From Phycisphaerales bacterium (lineage in GTDB: Bacteria > Planctomycetota > Phycisphaerae > Phycisphaerales > SM1A02), in the NCBI GenBank assembly GCA_029260575.1, contig JAJDDB010000027.1, forward strand, positions 560,501 to 624,500: a stretch of DNA of 64,000 nt. The letters are read 5' to 3'. How positions within the stretch are numbered: position 1 is the stretch's first letter; each line of letters starts with the position of its first letter. Of this stretch, positions 51,702 to 60,828 are shown in pieces. The notes beneath the pieces were generated by a model. It saw nothing but the letters and a program-made list of their open reading frames with translations. It searched no databases and was not told where the DNA came from. Made by a program: the position numbers and the translations under genes.

Positions 51702-53267
51702 TCAACCGCCGTTGACGACCAACGGTTCGACGAACAGCGACGCCTGATCCGGGCCCAATGGAATACCCAGCCCCATCCACAGCAGCAACAGCGCCGTCCA
51801 GAAAATCAGGAACGTGATCGTGTACGGCAGCATCAGCGAGACCAGTGAGCCGAGCCCGGCACGCGCCATGTACTTCTGCATGAACACCAAAATGATGATC
51901 AGGTACGGGTTCAGCGGCGCGATCGAGTTCGTGCAGGAATCGCCTACGCGGTACGCTGCCTGCGTCAATTCCGGGCTGACGCCAAGCCCCATAAACAGCG
52001 GCACGAACACCGGCGAGATGAGCGCCCATTTTGCTGACGCCGAACCGAGAAACAGGTTCAGAATTGCCACCAATGCAATGATCGCAACAACGAGCCCCCA
52101 GTTCGGCAGGCCCGAGTCATCCAGCAAACCAACGCCTTCGACCGCGATGAGTAAACCAAGATTGGAGTGACCAAACCACGCCACAAACTGCCCGGCAAAG
52201 AATGCAAGCACGATATACGGCCCCATCGACGCCATGGTTTCACTCATCATCCGCGCGAAGTCACGATCATTGCGAAGCGTCTTTGCTGCAATGCCGTAGG
52301 CAATGCCGGGGATGAGAAAGAGAATGAACAGCAGCGGGACGATCGCGCCGCTCCAGTTGCCATCAGCCAGCGGCGCGCCGGGAAGGAAGATCAGCGAACC
52401 GGCTCCGATGCACCCCAGCAATAACGCGATGCCTGCCCACATCATGCCGCGTTTTTCAGACGACATAATCTCATCGGTGTGCGATTCATCCGGATCATCA
52501 AGACCAGCGTGGCTGATCTGCTCCTTCACCTGCTGCGCGTTGTAACGCTTTTCCACAATAAAGTGCGTGACGCCCCAGCCGACGAATGTCATGACAATCG
52601 TTGATGCAATCATGAAGTAGTAATTGCACTCGACCGCAACTTCATAATCTGCATCGAGCAGTTGCGCAGCCTCCTGCGTGAGACCCTGCAACAACGGATC
52701 AAGCGCCGTCAATAACAGATTCGCGCTGAAACCCGCCGAGACACCGGCGAACACCGCAGCAAGACCAACCAATGGCGATCGGCCCGCTTTGGCATACACA
52801 AGCGCGACCAGCGGCGGCAGCACGACATACCCCGCATCCGCTGCCATCGAACTCATGATGCCGACGAAAATCACTGCCGGAGTCAACAGCATCTGCGGTG
52901 TAATCAGCACCATGATCTTCAGCAGCGAGCCAATGAGCCCCGAACGTTCGGCCACGCCGATACCGAGCATGGCGACAAGCACCACGCCCAGTGGCGCGAA
53001 ACCGGTAAAGTTGGCCACCATATTCAGCCAGACCCACTGCATACCATCACTGGTCAAAAGGCTCAACGGCCGAACAAAGTCACCATCATTTGTAGGATGC
53101 GGTGCTTGCCAGCCGACCATCACGGCAACATGCGACCCGAAAAGCACGAGCAGCGCGCCGATGATGAACAACGTCACCGGGTCAGGCATCTTGTTGCCGA
53201 TGCGTTCGATCCAGTCGAGAATTCCGAAACCGGTCTTGCCGATCGGCTGCGATCGTAGTTGTGTCAT
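51702..53267 (-). CDS. AbgT-family transporter
   Basis: 521 residues with about twelve helices. The AbgT pattern is clear: P-D-P-V-T-L-F at the N-terminus, N-F-T-G-F-A-P-L-G-V-V-L-V, S-M-A-A-D-A-G-Y-V-V-L-P-P, S-A-N-L-L-L-T, and S-A-S-A-K-W-A-L-I-S-P-V-F-V-P. Members import p-aminobenzoyl-glutamate or export p-aminobenzoate and sulfonamides. GGAGG precedes ATG 53267. The asparaginase-domain gene lies 45 bp upstream on the same strand, so the two may share a transcript. Confidence 0.92.
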   Translation of the reverse strand: MTQLRSQPIGKTGFGILDWIERIGNKMPDPVTLFIIGALLVLFGSHVAVMVGWQAPHPTNDGDFVRPLSLLTSDGMQWVWLNMVANFTGFAPLGVVLVAMLGIGVAERSGLIGSLLKIMVLITPQMLLTPAVIFVGIMSSMAADAGYVVLPPLVALVYAKAGRSPLVGLAAVFAGVSAGFSANLLLTALDPLLQGLTQEAAQLLDADYEVAVECNYYFMIASTIVMTFVGWGVTHFIVEKRYNAQQVKEQISHAGLDDPDESHTDEIMSSEKRGMMWAGIALLLGCIGAGSLIFLPGAPLADGNWSGAIVPLLFILFLIPGIAYGIAAKTLRNDRDFARMMSETMASMGPYIVLAFFAGQFVAWFGHSNLGLLIAVEGVGLLDDSGLPNWGLVVAIIALVAILNLFLGSASAKWALISPVFVPLFMGLGVSPELTQAAYRVGDSCTNSIAPLNPYLIIILVFMQKYMARAGLGSLVSLMLPYTITFLIFWTALLLLWMGLGIPLGPDQASLFVEPLVVNGG

Positions 53268-53312
53268 CGTCGTACCTCCGCGCAAATCGCGCGCTGTTTC
53301 TGGGCTTTCACA

Positions 53313-53831
53313 CTAGTCGGATGCTCGTCGAACAAAACGTCCGCGACTGACATCTTTGACCACACCGGGGAACTGAAGCACACAGTTGTGCATTGCGACG
53401 TACACGCCCGGCGGAATCAACTGCACCGCCAGCAGCGCTTCGGTGACATTTTGAACTGCATCGGTGTTACGAAGTTGATACGGCCGCATCGCGCCGATGA
53501 GTACGATCGGCACAGGCGGCTCGCCGAGCAGTTCCACTATGCGCTCACCGGTGGCGGCCAGCCGATCGGTTCCGTGCGTCACGACTACGCCATCGTGCGC
53601 AGCTGCCATGTTTCCCGCGGTCTGTGCGATCAACGTGTGATCGCTGTCGTCCATGTCAAGACTGTCCTTGTTCATCAGCGGAACACGAACAATGTCTACG
53701 CCATCAAGCACCAGCGATGCCAGCATGACATCAAGCACGCTGACTCGGTTTTCGAGTACACCCTGCAACTCGTCGTAGGTCTTCTCGATCGTGCCGCCGG
53801 TTGAGATGATGGCAATCTGTTTGCGAGGCAT
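53313..53831 (-). CDS. short asparaginase-domain protein
   Basis: 172 residues, corresponding only to the N-terminal Rossmann domain of L-asparaginase. The nucleophile motif I-S-T-G-G-T-I-E-K (about residue 8) and the second Thr-Asp motif V-V-T-H-G-T-D are present, and I-G-A-M-R-P follows. The normal C-terminal domain (~150 residues) is absent and no frameshift remnant follows before AbgT. Short proteins of this kind are known as a separate group; hydrolase activity is likely but not certain. TACGCT lies 10 nt before ATG 53831. Confidence 0.8.
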   Translation of the reverse strand: MPRKQIAIISTGGTIEKTYDELQGVLENRVSVLDVMLASLVLDGVDIVRVPLMNKDSLDMDDSDHTLIAQTAGNMAAAHDGVVVTHGTDRLAATGERIVELLGEPPVPIVLIGAMRPYQLRNTDAVQNVTEALLAVQLIPPGVYVAMHNCVLQFPGVVKDVSRGRFVRRASD

Positions 53832-53903
53832 ATGGGGCGAAAGCGTAGCGGATTTTCGCCCGATTCGCGCTGCTCGAATTCGCAATGTCCGGTTTCGTGG
53901 TGG

Positions 53904-56396
53904 TTAGTTGTCCGTCCAGCGAAGCGGAATCATTTCGGTCTGCGGCGCAAGGCATTTGGTGTCGTCACATGCCTGATACGTTAACGCCAACTGCGGCGAA
54001 CCTGTCACCGAACCATCCGCACGGATCGTCAATCGAATCGTCGCTGCCCTGCTGTGGACCTGCATCGCCCCCACCGGCCCTGCGAATGTTTCTGAATCGG
54101 GATACGTTACAGCAAGTGTCAATCCTTCTGCACCAACGAGTTCGACATTGAGCGGTATCAGCGATTCATTTCCCGGTTCATGTGCGTTGATGTGCCACCC
54201 GTCTGCGATTGAAAGAATCATCTCGAACGTTGAGCCAACCTCCGCATCAACGTTCATATCATTCTGGCTGAAGGTGTAGGTCACGATCTCATCAACTGCC
54301 AGGGGGCCGGCGCTGCCACTCGGTCGAAGCGCATCGGCCGTGTTGTTCTGCAGGAACCGATGCAGCGCGATGGATGCCACAGCAAGCGAAGCAGGCGATT
54401 GACTAATCGTCGCGCTCAGTGATTTGAATGTCGCAATCGCATCGTCATGAAATCGCGCCTCACCAGTGACTTCATGCAGCGTGATCAGGTTGTTCAACAT
54501 AATCGACATGCCCGACGGCACCGCTCCGTCGCGAGCAGAGCGTGTACGCACGAACAGATCCGATTGATCCGCAAGTGTGTCAAAGTACCCGCCATGATCC
54601 GCATCCCAGAAGCGCTCTTTCGCAGTGCCAGCAAGTTCAATCGAAGCATCAATCCAGCGGTTTTCGCCGGTTGCTTTGTGCAACGCCAGCAGGCCGTGCG
54701 TGAACATTGCGTAGTCTTCAAAAAACGCGTCAATCTTTGCTTCGCCGTTGCGATACGTACGCAGCAAACCGCCATCAGGCGTGCGCATGTTCGACAAGAC
54801 AAATTCAGCAGCCTGCTTGGCAGACTCGACATACCGCTGTTCCTGCAAGACCCGCCCACCATCGGCAAACCCAGCAATCATGAGACCGTTCCAGCCGACG
54901 ATCGTCTTGTCATCCAGCCTCGGTTGCTTGCGAGTGTCTCGAACAGCCAGCAGCGCAGCATTCGCGCGGGCTAAACGCGTGTTGAAGTCTTCGAGTGTGA
55001 TGCCCAGACTTTCGGCAAGCTTCTCCGGCCGTTTCGTCAGATGCAGTATGTAGCGGCGCGGTTCCTCGGGATGATGTGGGTCCTGAAAATTAGCCTGCTC
55101 ATTCAGTCCGTATGCCGCAAAGACAAGATCAATGTCATCTTCAAACTCGGCATCGGTCAATACCTCACGCACCTGATCCGGCTGCCAGAGGTAATTCAAA
55201 CCCTCGCGCGCATCAACTTCCGCATCCTGCGCGCTGTAGAATGCGCCGCCGTCGCCGGTCATCTCGCGCAGCACATAATCCAGCGTTTCGCGCACAATCT
55301 CTGCGTAATACGGATCGTTCGTTTTCTCAAGAACAGCAGCGTATGTCGATGCGAGTTGGCCGTTGTCGTACAGCATCTTTTCAAAATGCGGTACAAGCCA
55401 GATGCGGTCCGTGCTGTAGCGATGGAATCCGCCGCCGACCTGATCGTACATGCCGCCCCTTGCCATGCGGTTCAACGTTTTGAGTACCGCAGCCTCAGAA
55501 ACTTCATCATTCCAGTCAGTCGCAATAAGAAGATCGAGATGCGTCGGCATCGGAAACTTCGGCGCAAACCGTGGCGGATTTGCAAAGCCGCCGTGCATTT
55601 CGTCATAGCCGCGCATGATTTGACTTGCGGTCAGCGCGACATGACCTGCGTTTAGTGCTTTCTCTTGTTGAGGACGCGCGAGGTACTGCCCGATTTGATC
55701 AGCAACGGAATTCGCCTGACGTAAGAGCTGTGGCCGCTGGTTCGTCCATGCGTCATGTATGTTGCGCATCATGTCTGGAAACGATGGCCGATTGAATTTG
55801 CTCTCCGCAGGAAAGTACGTCCCGCCGAAGAACGGTTTGAGTCCTTCCGGTTCCAGGAATACAGACATCGGCCATCCGCCGCCGCCTTGCGTGAACATCT
55901 GCACTGCCGTCATATAGATGTCATCAACATCCGGCCGTTCCTCACGATCAACTTTTACGTTGATGAACAACTCGTTCATGATCGCAGCGATCGCTTCGTT
56001 CTCGAAACTCTCGCGCTCCATCACGTGACACCAGTAGCACGTTGAATAGCCGACGCTGAGGAAGATCGGCTTGTTCTGCGCTCGCGCCGCTTCGAACGCT
56101 TCTTCGCTCCACGGATACCAGTCAACGGGATTATGCGCATGTTGCAACAGGTACGGACTGCTGGAGTTGATGAGCCGATTCGTGTGTGCGTGTTCGCCGT
56201 TAACGTGATGCGCATCGTCATGCTGCGCGGTCTGAGAAGTTTCAGTCATCGCGGTGCTTTCATCTGGTGGAGTTTGAGTATCCGCCGCAGGCGTCGCAGC
56301 AGCATCGACCGACTCGCGATCCGTTCGTGATCCGGATTCCGAACAGCCGGCGTTGATCAAAACGAGCGCGATTGCGGCAAGGGAAACTCGTGTCAT
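53904..56396 (-). CDS. DUF255/YyaL thioredoxin-like lipoprotein with DsbD-alpha-like C-terminus
   Basis: 830 residues. A lipobox (L-V-L-I-N-A-G-C) near residue 17 suggests anchoring to the outside of a membrane. The thioredoxin-like domain (~75-235) has N-P-V-D-W-Y-P-W, the C-Y-W-C active-site motif in [14 protein letters not shown], and [12 protein letters not shown] long alpha/alpha-barrel, as in human SPATA20, follows (~280-680). The last ~125 residues resemble the DsbD N-terminal domain ([10 protein letters not shown]). It may act in thiol/disulfide chemistry in the envelope. TACGAT stands 6 nt before ATG 56396, which fixes the start. Confidence 0.9.
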   Translation of the reverse strand: MTRVSLAAIALVLINAGCSESGSRTDRESVDAAATPAADTQTPPDESTAMTETSQTAQHDDAHHVNGEHAHTNRLINSSSPYLLQHAHNPVDWYPWSEEAFEAARAQNKPIFLSVGYSTCYWCHVMERESFENEAIAAIMNELFINVKVDREERPDVDDIYMTAVQMFTQGGGGWPMSVFLEPEGLKPFFGGTYFPAESKFNRPSFPDMMRNIHDAWTNQRPQLLRQANSVADQIGQYLARPQQEKALNAGHVALTASQIMRGYDEMHGGFANPPRFAPKFPMPTHLDLLIATDWNDEVSEAAVLKTLNRMARGGMYDQVGGGFHRYSTDRIWLVPHFEKMLYDNGQLASTYAAVLEKTNDPYYAEIVRETLDYVLREMTGDGGAFYSAQDAEVDAREGLNYLWQPDQVREVLTDAEFEDDIDLVFAAYGLNEQANFQDPHHPEEPRRYILHLTKRPEKLAESLGITLEDFNTRLARANAALLAVRDTRKQPRLDDKTIVGWNGLMIAGFADGGRVLQEQRYVESAKQAAEFVLSNMRTPDGGLLRTYRNGEAKIDAFFEDYAMFTHGLLALHKATGENRWIDASIELAGTAKERFWDADHGGYFDTLADQSDLFVRTRSARDGAVPSGMSIMLNNLITLHEVTGEARFHDDAIATFKSLSATISQSPASLAVASIALHRFLQNNTADALRPSGSAGPLAVDEIVTYTFSQNDMNVDAEVGSTFEMILSIADGWHINAHEPGNESLIPLNVELVGAEGLTLAVTYPDSETFAGPVGAMQVHSRAATIRLTIRADGSVTGSPQLALTYQACDDTKCLAPQTEMIPLRWTDN

Positions 56397-56402
56397 ACAC
56401 AC

Positions 56403-56408
56403 ATCGTA
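56403..56408 (-). promoter_or_regulatory. -10 hexamer of leaderless promoter for the DUF255 gene
   Basis: TACGAT on the minus strand ends 6 nt before ATG 56396. No Shine-Dalgarno sequence is present. The hexamer lies just past the stop codon of the upstream pseudogene. Confidence 0.45.
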
Positions 56409-56415
56409 GGTCGAT

Positions 56416-56920
56416 TTACCGCGGTATGATGCAATGCCCGCATTCGGTGCAGACAGTACTGCTATCGGCGGGATACGCACACTTCGGGCAAAGCCCCGTC
56501 CGCACACGCCGCCAGCGTCTCATAGCTAAAGGTGCAGCGAACAGCAGCTATAGAATCACAGCATAGAAGATGGTGTTGATCGCGAAGCCGGGCCAGAGAG
56601 GTCGCAACGGAAGTGTGCGCGGTGCCGGCGCGAATCCATCTCGCGACCGCATGTTGTCTGCCGGCACTTCGATAGCGAAGTGATACGCTCACTGTCCAGG
56701 TTGCGTGTCTCTCCAATACTGATTCGCCCTCACGCCAAGCATAATTTGGCACGGAAAACCGCGAGCGACTTTAGCTCGGACTTCCGCGAGGATGTCAACT
56801 TGGTTCAATACTTCGCTGGGGTTCAGATACGCGTCTACGTACGACGAAAGCAATAACGGTGGATCGGGGATTTCATTGCTATTGTTGCGTGCGCCGACGT
56901 GTCTGCGACAGTCTCGCCAT
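56416..56920 (-). pseudogene. decayed zinc-ribbon membrane protein gene
   Basis: The minus-strand frame ending at TAA 56416-56418 encodes L-P-L-R-P-L-W-P-G-F-A-I-N-T, a membrane helix, [10 protein letters not shown], and the zinc ribbon C-P-K-C-A-Y-P...C-T-E-C-G. This arrangement is a hallmark of a large planctomycetal family of unknown function. Two stops interrupt the frame: TAG 56548-56550 inside the helix, where the family has Trp, and TGA 56689-56691. Upstream the frame continues to ~56925, but the apparent true start (ATG 56920, 7 nt after TACAAT 56928-56933) is in another frame, so a frameshift is also present. The promoter signature survives. Confidence 0.8.
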
Positions 56921-56952
56921 TGCATGCATTGTAACCAATTACTGCGCGCGAT

Positions 56953-58116
56953 TCACAAAACCCGCTGCGCTCGCGGGTAACTGCCCAGCACCTTCAGTGA
57001 TACGCAGTGCGCCCGCGCTTCTTCGATCGCATCAATCATCATCTGTTCGCTGCGATGGCCTTCACAGTCAATAAAGAAGGTGTATTCCCAGTTCATTCTG
57101 CCGCTGGGGCGTTTTTCGATGTGACTGAGGTTGATGCCAGCATCACGAAACACGCCGAGAACATCGACGAGCGCGCCGGGTTTGTGCGCTGTGACGAACA
57201 TGATGCTCGTCTTGTCATCGCCGGATGGTTCCGCCTGCTCGCGGCCGATGACAAGAAACCGCGTGATGTTGTTCGCTTTGTCCTGGATGGACTGGAACAA
57301 CGGTTTCACGCCATATATTTCGCCGGCAAGTTCCGAACCAATCGCTGCTGCGCCCGCCTCCCCCGCAGCCCGCTGCACTGCAGAGGCGCTGCTTGCAGTG
57401 TGAATCTGTTCAACATTCGGATAGTGCGCGCTCAACCACCGTCGACATTGGCTGAACACCTGCGGTTTTGAATAGATGCGTTCGATTGCATTGGCAGGCA
57501 CATTCGCAAGTAACGTATGCGAAACTTCAATGAGCGCTTCCGCATACGCAATCACTTCGTGTTGTTGAAACGCATCAAGCGTGTCGGTGATGCCGCCGCC
57601 AATCGAATTTTCATACGGCACGAGACCGTAATGACACCGTCCCGCTGCGACCTCTTCAAACACATGATCAATCTCGTGCAGATCATCATGTTCAACAGAT
57701 GAACCAAACTGCCGCACCGCTGCGACGTGACTGAACGAACCCGCCGGCCCGAGAAACCCTACGCGCAGCGGCAGTTCAAGTTGAAAGCTCCCCGACATCA
57801 GCTCGCGATAGATTGCTTCGACCGTGCGCGATGACAGCGGCCCGGGGTTTGCCTCCAACACACGCTCCAGCACTTGCTTCTCACGATGCGGCGCATAGAT
57901 CGGTGTGCCCGTCGCCTGCTTGTGCTTCCCAACCTCGACAACAATCTTCGCACGTTCGCACAGCGTCTCGATCAACCTGCGATCAAGCGCATCAATCCGC
58001 TGGCGAAATTCCTCCAACTCCGCAGCAGTCGGCGGCGTCGGTGGACTTGCACCTCCAATAGATGTGTCCTGCTTGTCGTCAGCACTGGAATTGGGTGTCT
58101 GGTCGGGATTTGTCAT
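56953..58116 (-). CDS. pheA: bifunctional chorismate mutase / prephenate dehydratase
   Basis: 387 residues. An AroQ-type chorismate mutase helix bundle (~34-115; R-I-D-A-L-D-R-R-L-I, K-H-K-Q-A-T-G-T-P-I-Y-A-P-H-R-E) precedes the dehydratase domain (~118-295; G-F-L-G-P-A-G-S-F-S-H-V-A-A, V-P-Y-E-N-S-I-G-G, and N-I-T-R-F in place of the usual T-R-F core) and a C-terminal ACT domain (~310-385) with the H-I-E-K-R-P-S motif that binds phenylalanine. It makes phenylpyruvate from chorismate. The N-terminus is disordered. The pseudogene begins 33 bp downstream. Confidence 0.95.
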   Translation of the reverse strand: MTNPDQTPNSSADDKQDTSIGGASPPTPPTAAELEEFRQRIDALDRRLIETLCERAKIVVEVGKHKQATGTPIYAPHREKQVLERVLEANPGPLSSRTVEAIYRELMSGSFQLELPLRVGFLGPAGSFSHVAAVRQFGSSVEHDDLHEIDHVFEEVAAGRCHYGLVPYENSIGGGITDTLDAFQQHEVIAYAEALIEVSHTLLANVPANAIERIYSKPQVFSQCRRWLSAHYPNVEQIHTASSASAVQRAAGEAGAAAIGSELAGEIYGVKPLFQSIQDKANNITRFLVIGREQAEPSGDDKTSIMFVTAHKPGALVDVLGVFRDAGINLSHIEKRPSGRMNWEYTFFIDCEGHRSEQMMIDAIEEARAHCVSLKVLGSYPRAQRVL

Positions 58117-58220
58117 TGCGGATCACGTCGGGTGTCGATGGAAACCGGGCTCTTTCGAGGCAATCGGCGATACAGTACCCCAACAATAGATAGGTAGGGA
58201 CCACGATCCCGATTCGCACT

Positions 58221-59150
58221 ATGCAGGAAGTCTTCCAGTCATTTGAGGAACTGTCACCGGCCGGGCTGATCCTGCCGGCTGTGGCCCTCGTGGCTGGATT
58301 GCTGCTTTGGGCAGCAGGCAGGAAAGTCCTCCGTTTCGCCATCGCTGCGGTCGGGCTGGTCATCGGGGCGTCCATCGGCTGGGCAATCGGCGAAGCCCTC
58401 GGCGTGCCATCGTGGATTCCAGCCCTGATTCTGGGTGCAATTGCAGCCATCGTCGCCGGCGTGGCAAGCAAATTGGCCGTGGCCGTAGGCCTTGCGATTG
58501 TCCTCGGTCTGGGCCTGCCCGCTCTCACATGGACAATTGCCGATCTGACCGGCAATTATCAGCTTCCCGAGATTACACAGACCCCGGAAGAGGCCACACT
58601 CGAAGAATCTCCTCCCGACGATGGCAGCCTGTTCGATTGGATCAATGACGGTCCCGGCGCGTTCCTGCCTGAGATCGCTGCAGGCACACAACCAACTGAC
58701 CCAGCAGAACTTGTGACGCCACAGGAAATCAAGGACGCCATTGAGGATACAGCTGATTCTCTCGGCATCACCAAGGAAGATGCTGAACAACAGCTCGAAA
58801 TCGCAGCCGACTTCTTCCGCGAGCTGACCACAGCAATCACCGACATCTGGGATCAGGCACCGGATGATCTGCAAAAACTGCTGATCCTCACCGCAGCCCT
58901 CGGCGTGCTGCTCGGCCTCGTTCTTGGCATCTTCGCAACCAAGATCAGCACCTCCATTGTCACCTCCTTCGGCGGCGCTGCCCTGTGGATGATCGCAGCC
59001 CTCATCATCGCAGGCGGCCTCGGCGCACCGCTTGCCGAACACCTGCCCACGTCGAATGTTGCGTGGTCAGCGGCCTGGATCGTCATTTCAGTTATCGGCC
59101 TTGCGATTCAGTGGACGGCTTTCCGCAAGTCCGCCGATAAACCCGCCTGA
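58221..59150 (+). CDS. hypothetical membrane protein with central soluble loop
   Basis: 309 residues. Four N-terminal hydrophobic segments (about 13-35, 38-58, 63-84, 86-105) rich in Ala, Gly and Leu are followed by a soluble acidic region (~110-220) and three C-terminal helices (~225-300). No family recognised. It is divergent from pheA. The following membrane gene shows the same Gly/Ala-rich helical style, so the two may be related in function. Confidence 0.65.
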   Translation: MQEVFQSFEELSPAGLILPAVALVAGLLLWAAGRKVLRFAIAAVGLVIGASIGWAIGEALGVPSWIPALILGAIAAIVAGVASKLAVAVGLAIVLGLGLPALTWTIADLTGNYQLPEITQTPEEATLEESPPDDGSLFDWINDGPGAFLPEIAAGTQPTDPAELVTPQEIKDAIEDTADSLGITKEDAEQQLEIAADFFRELTTAITDIWDQAPDDLQKLLILTAALGVLLGLVLGIFATKISTSIVTSFGGAALWMIAALIIAGGLGAPLAEHLPTSNVAWSAAWIVISVIGLAIQWTAFRKSADKPA

Positions 59151-59283
59151 TATGCACCACTCGTAACCGCGCGAGCCACCACATACGTACGGAAGCCGCC
59201 TCCGAGTCTTCGAAGGGGCAGGTCTCTTCCACAAGTGGTGAAGAACGCTCCTCGGTTGCGGTGCTTCGCCAAAGGACAAACCC

Positions 59284-60024
59284 ATGTTCAACAGCATCAC
59301 ATCGCACACCTTTGCCACGACAACAACAGCGCAGCCGACCTCGGTAAAGGAGATGTTCACCGGCGTCGTTGACAAGCTCGACATTCTCAACGACCCCAAC
59401 GCATTGCTCGACATGCTCAGCAGCCTGTCGTTCTTCCACGCTGCAGTCGCGGTCGTGCTCGGCGTGCTGTGCATTTTGAATGGCTACCGCTGGCATAAAT
59501 GGGTCATGATCGTCCTCGCATTCTTCGGCGGCTATCTCATCGGCTTACTCCTCAGCCAGCAGATGGGGCGCTCGGCAATCATTGCGGTCTCACTCGGCTT
59601 CCTGTTCGCAATCATCGCAGGGCCGATGTTGAAAGTCGCAGTGGCAATCTTCGCAGGCGTCACCGGCGCGTTCATCGGAGCCAATGTCTGGGGCGCGATT
59701 GAAACCGTTCCGCCGGAAATGTCCTGGGCCGGCGCCGGCATGGGCTTCATCCTGCTCGCGATGGCATCATTGGTGCTGTTCCGCCTGGTACTCGTGCTCT
59801 CCACAAGCATCGGCGGCGCCGCAATGATCGTCTTCGGCGGCATCACCTTACTCATGCACGTCCCCGACTGGGAAGAAGGCGTGCGCACCGGCCTGAGCAA
59901 TCACACATTGATGATCCCGCTGCTGGTTCTCGTCGCAGCAGTCGGCGGCTTCGTCCTGCAGGAAAGCCGCGTGCGCTCCGAAGACAGCGAAGGTGGCGGC
60001 GGCAGCAAAGCTAAAGCTGCGTGA
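59284..60024 (+). CDS. multi-pass membrane protein, TMEM198/DUF4203-like
   Basis: 246 residues. A ~50-residue N-terminal soluble part is followed by seven hydrophobic segments. The repeated G-G-Y-L-I-G-L-L and G-A-F-I-G-A-N-V-W-G turns, with short helices, resemble the DUF4203 fold, but the match is loose. The C-terminus is short, Gly/Ser/Lys-rich. An AAAGGA ribosome site precedes the ATG. The gene is followed by the 21-bp repeat region. Confidence 0.6.
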   Translation: MFNSITSHTFATTTTAQPTSVKEMFTGVVDKLDILNDPNALLDMLSSLSFFHAAVAVVLGVLCILNGYRWHKWVMIVLAFFGGYLIGLLLSQQMGRSAIIAVSLGFLFAIIAGPMLKVAVAIFAGVTGAFIGANVWGAIETVPPEMSWAGAGMGFILLAMASLVLFRLVLVLSTSIGGAAMIVFGGITLLMHVPDWEEGVRTGLSNHTLMIPLLVLVAAVGGFVLQESRVRSEDSEGGGGSKAKAA

Positions 60025-60070
60025 AGCACTAGCGAAACTGTACTGCACTCACGCTGCATCCGGCGCAGCG

Positions 60071-60280
60071 ACTTCTGCAAGCCGCCAAGGCGCTTCTTTG
60101 CGCCGCCAAGAGGCGTATTCCCTGCGCGCAGTAACTTCTGCCTTCCACGAAGAGACGTCTTCGCGCCGCAAAGACGCTTCTTCGCGCCAGCAAGATGCTT
60201 CTTCCTGCTACCAAGACGCGTCTTCCCCGCGCGCAGAAGCGTCTTCCCGCTATAAAGAAACTTCTTCCCGGCGCCAATGC
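60071..60280. repeat. array A: ten degenerate 21-bp tandem repeats
   Basis: Ten consecutive 21-bp units, with starts at 60071, 60092, 60113 and so on to 60260. The consensus is close to GCG TCT TCC CGC CGC CAA GAC, with A/G-C-T/G-TCTTC best conserved. As 21 is a multiple of three, frames stay open on both strands and encode seven-residue repeats such as A-S-S-R-R-Q-D (plus) or L-x-G-A-K-K-x (minus). There are no spacers. The array starts 46 bp after the stop of the membrane gene at 60024. No start codon and ribosome site convincingly open a frame through it. Confidence 0.85.
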
Positions 60281-60378
60281 GCTTTGTTCTCGGTCGCAGT
60301 ACCGACAGCTCGCCGTGGACGCGATTCTTCCCGGACTGTCGAACATTCTGTTGTATTGACTGGTGGAAGCGCCCGGCC

Positions 60379-60756
60379 TCAATACCCGCGAAGCCGCTGC
60401 ACCCTGCGCTTGTGTCGAGCACGCTTCTTCGCAACAGTGTTGCGAGATTCAAGATCGAGGTTGATCAGCTGCACCCGTGTAATGTCGGGATGGCCCTTCA
60501 TGGCGGTAATGATCTCACGAGCAGCATCCACCGCAGCATTGCGAGCTAACGTCTTGGCCTCGACGTTGGGCGCTGTGTTCGAATCCGGCGAACTGGCGAT
60601 GAAGTACGCTTCGTCAAACGCCTACGCACATTCTGTCAATTCATCGCACTGCGTTGCAGCAAACCATCGGCCGGCGGCACATGGCACTTCACCACTGAAA
60701 TCGCCGCGCACGGACAGCCATGCCGCTTTCAGATGCGGAAACGAGGATTTGTCCGT
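60379..60756 (-). pseudogene. degraded coding segment between the two repeat arrays
   Basis: On the minus strand a frame ending at TGA 60379-60381 has strong coding character: A-Y-F-I-A-S-S-P-D-S-N-T, T-L-A-R-N-A-A-V-D-A-A-R-E-I-I, a basic end K-K-R-A-R-H-K-R-R-V-Q-R-L-R-G-Y, and many GNC/GNG codons. It is cut by TAG at 60622-60624. The same frame continues upstream with coding-like sequence (R-W-F-A-A-T-Q-C-D-E-L-T-E-C-A) to another stop, TGA 60757-60759. No suitable start codon exists after the TAG. I do not recognise the family. A disabled gene remnant is the simplest reading. Confidence 0.5.
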
Positions 60757-60828
60757 TCATTTACGGACAGATGGAAGTGCAGTTTTGTGTTCGCGATGCG
60801 CGGTCACTGTCCGGAAATGTCACTCCCG

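Noticed and set aside
59901-60452. Minus-strand frame through array A encoding L-x-G-A-K-K heptads
   Set aside because: It overlaps the end of the membrane gene, has no convincing start, and every frame across a 21-bp array stays open by arithmetic; the array is therefore listed as a DNA repeat.
60577-60586. tRNA T-arm-like GTTCGAATCC
   Set aside because: No acceptor, D or anticodon stem fits around it; it falls inside the coding-like remnant on the other strand.
23232-60756. Recoding of TAG as an amino acid, suggested by TAG inside three gene-like frames
   Set aside because: The three sites would need different residues (Gln, Trp, unknown), two of the frames also contain TGA, and normal genes here end in TAG (for example the ftsQ-like gene at 1196-1198, the HTH gene at 4029-4031 and the methyltransferase at 4838-4840).
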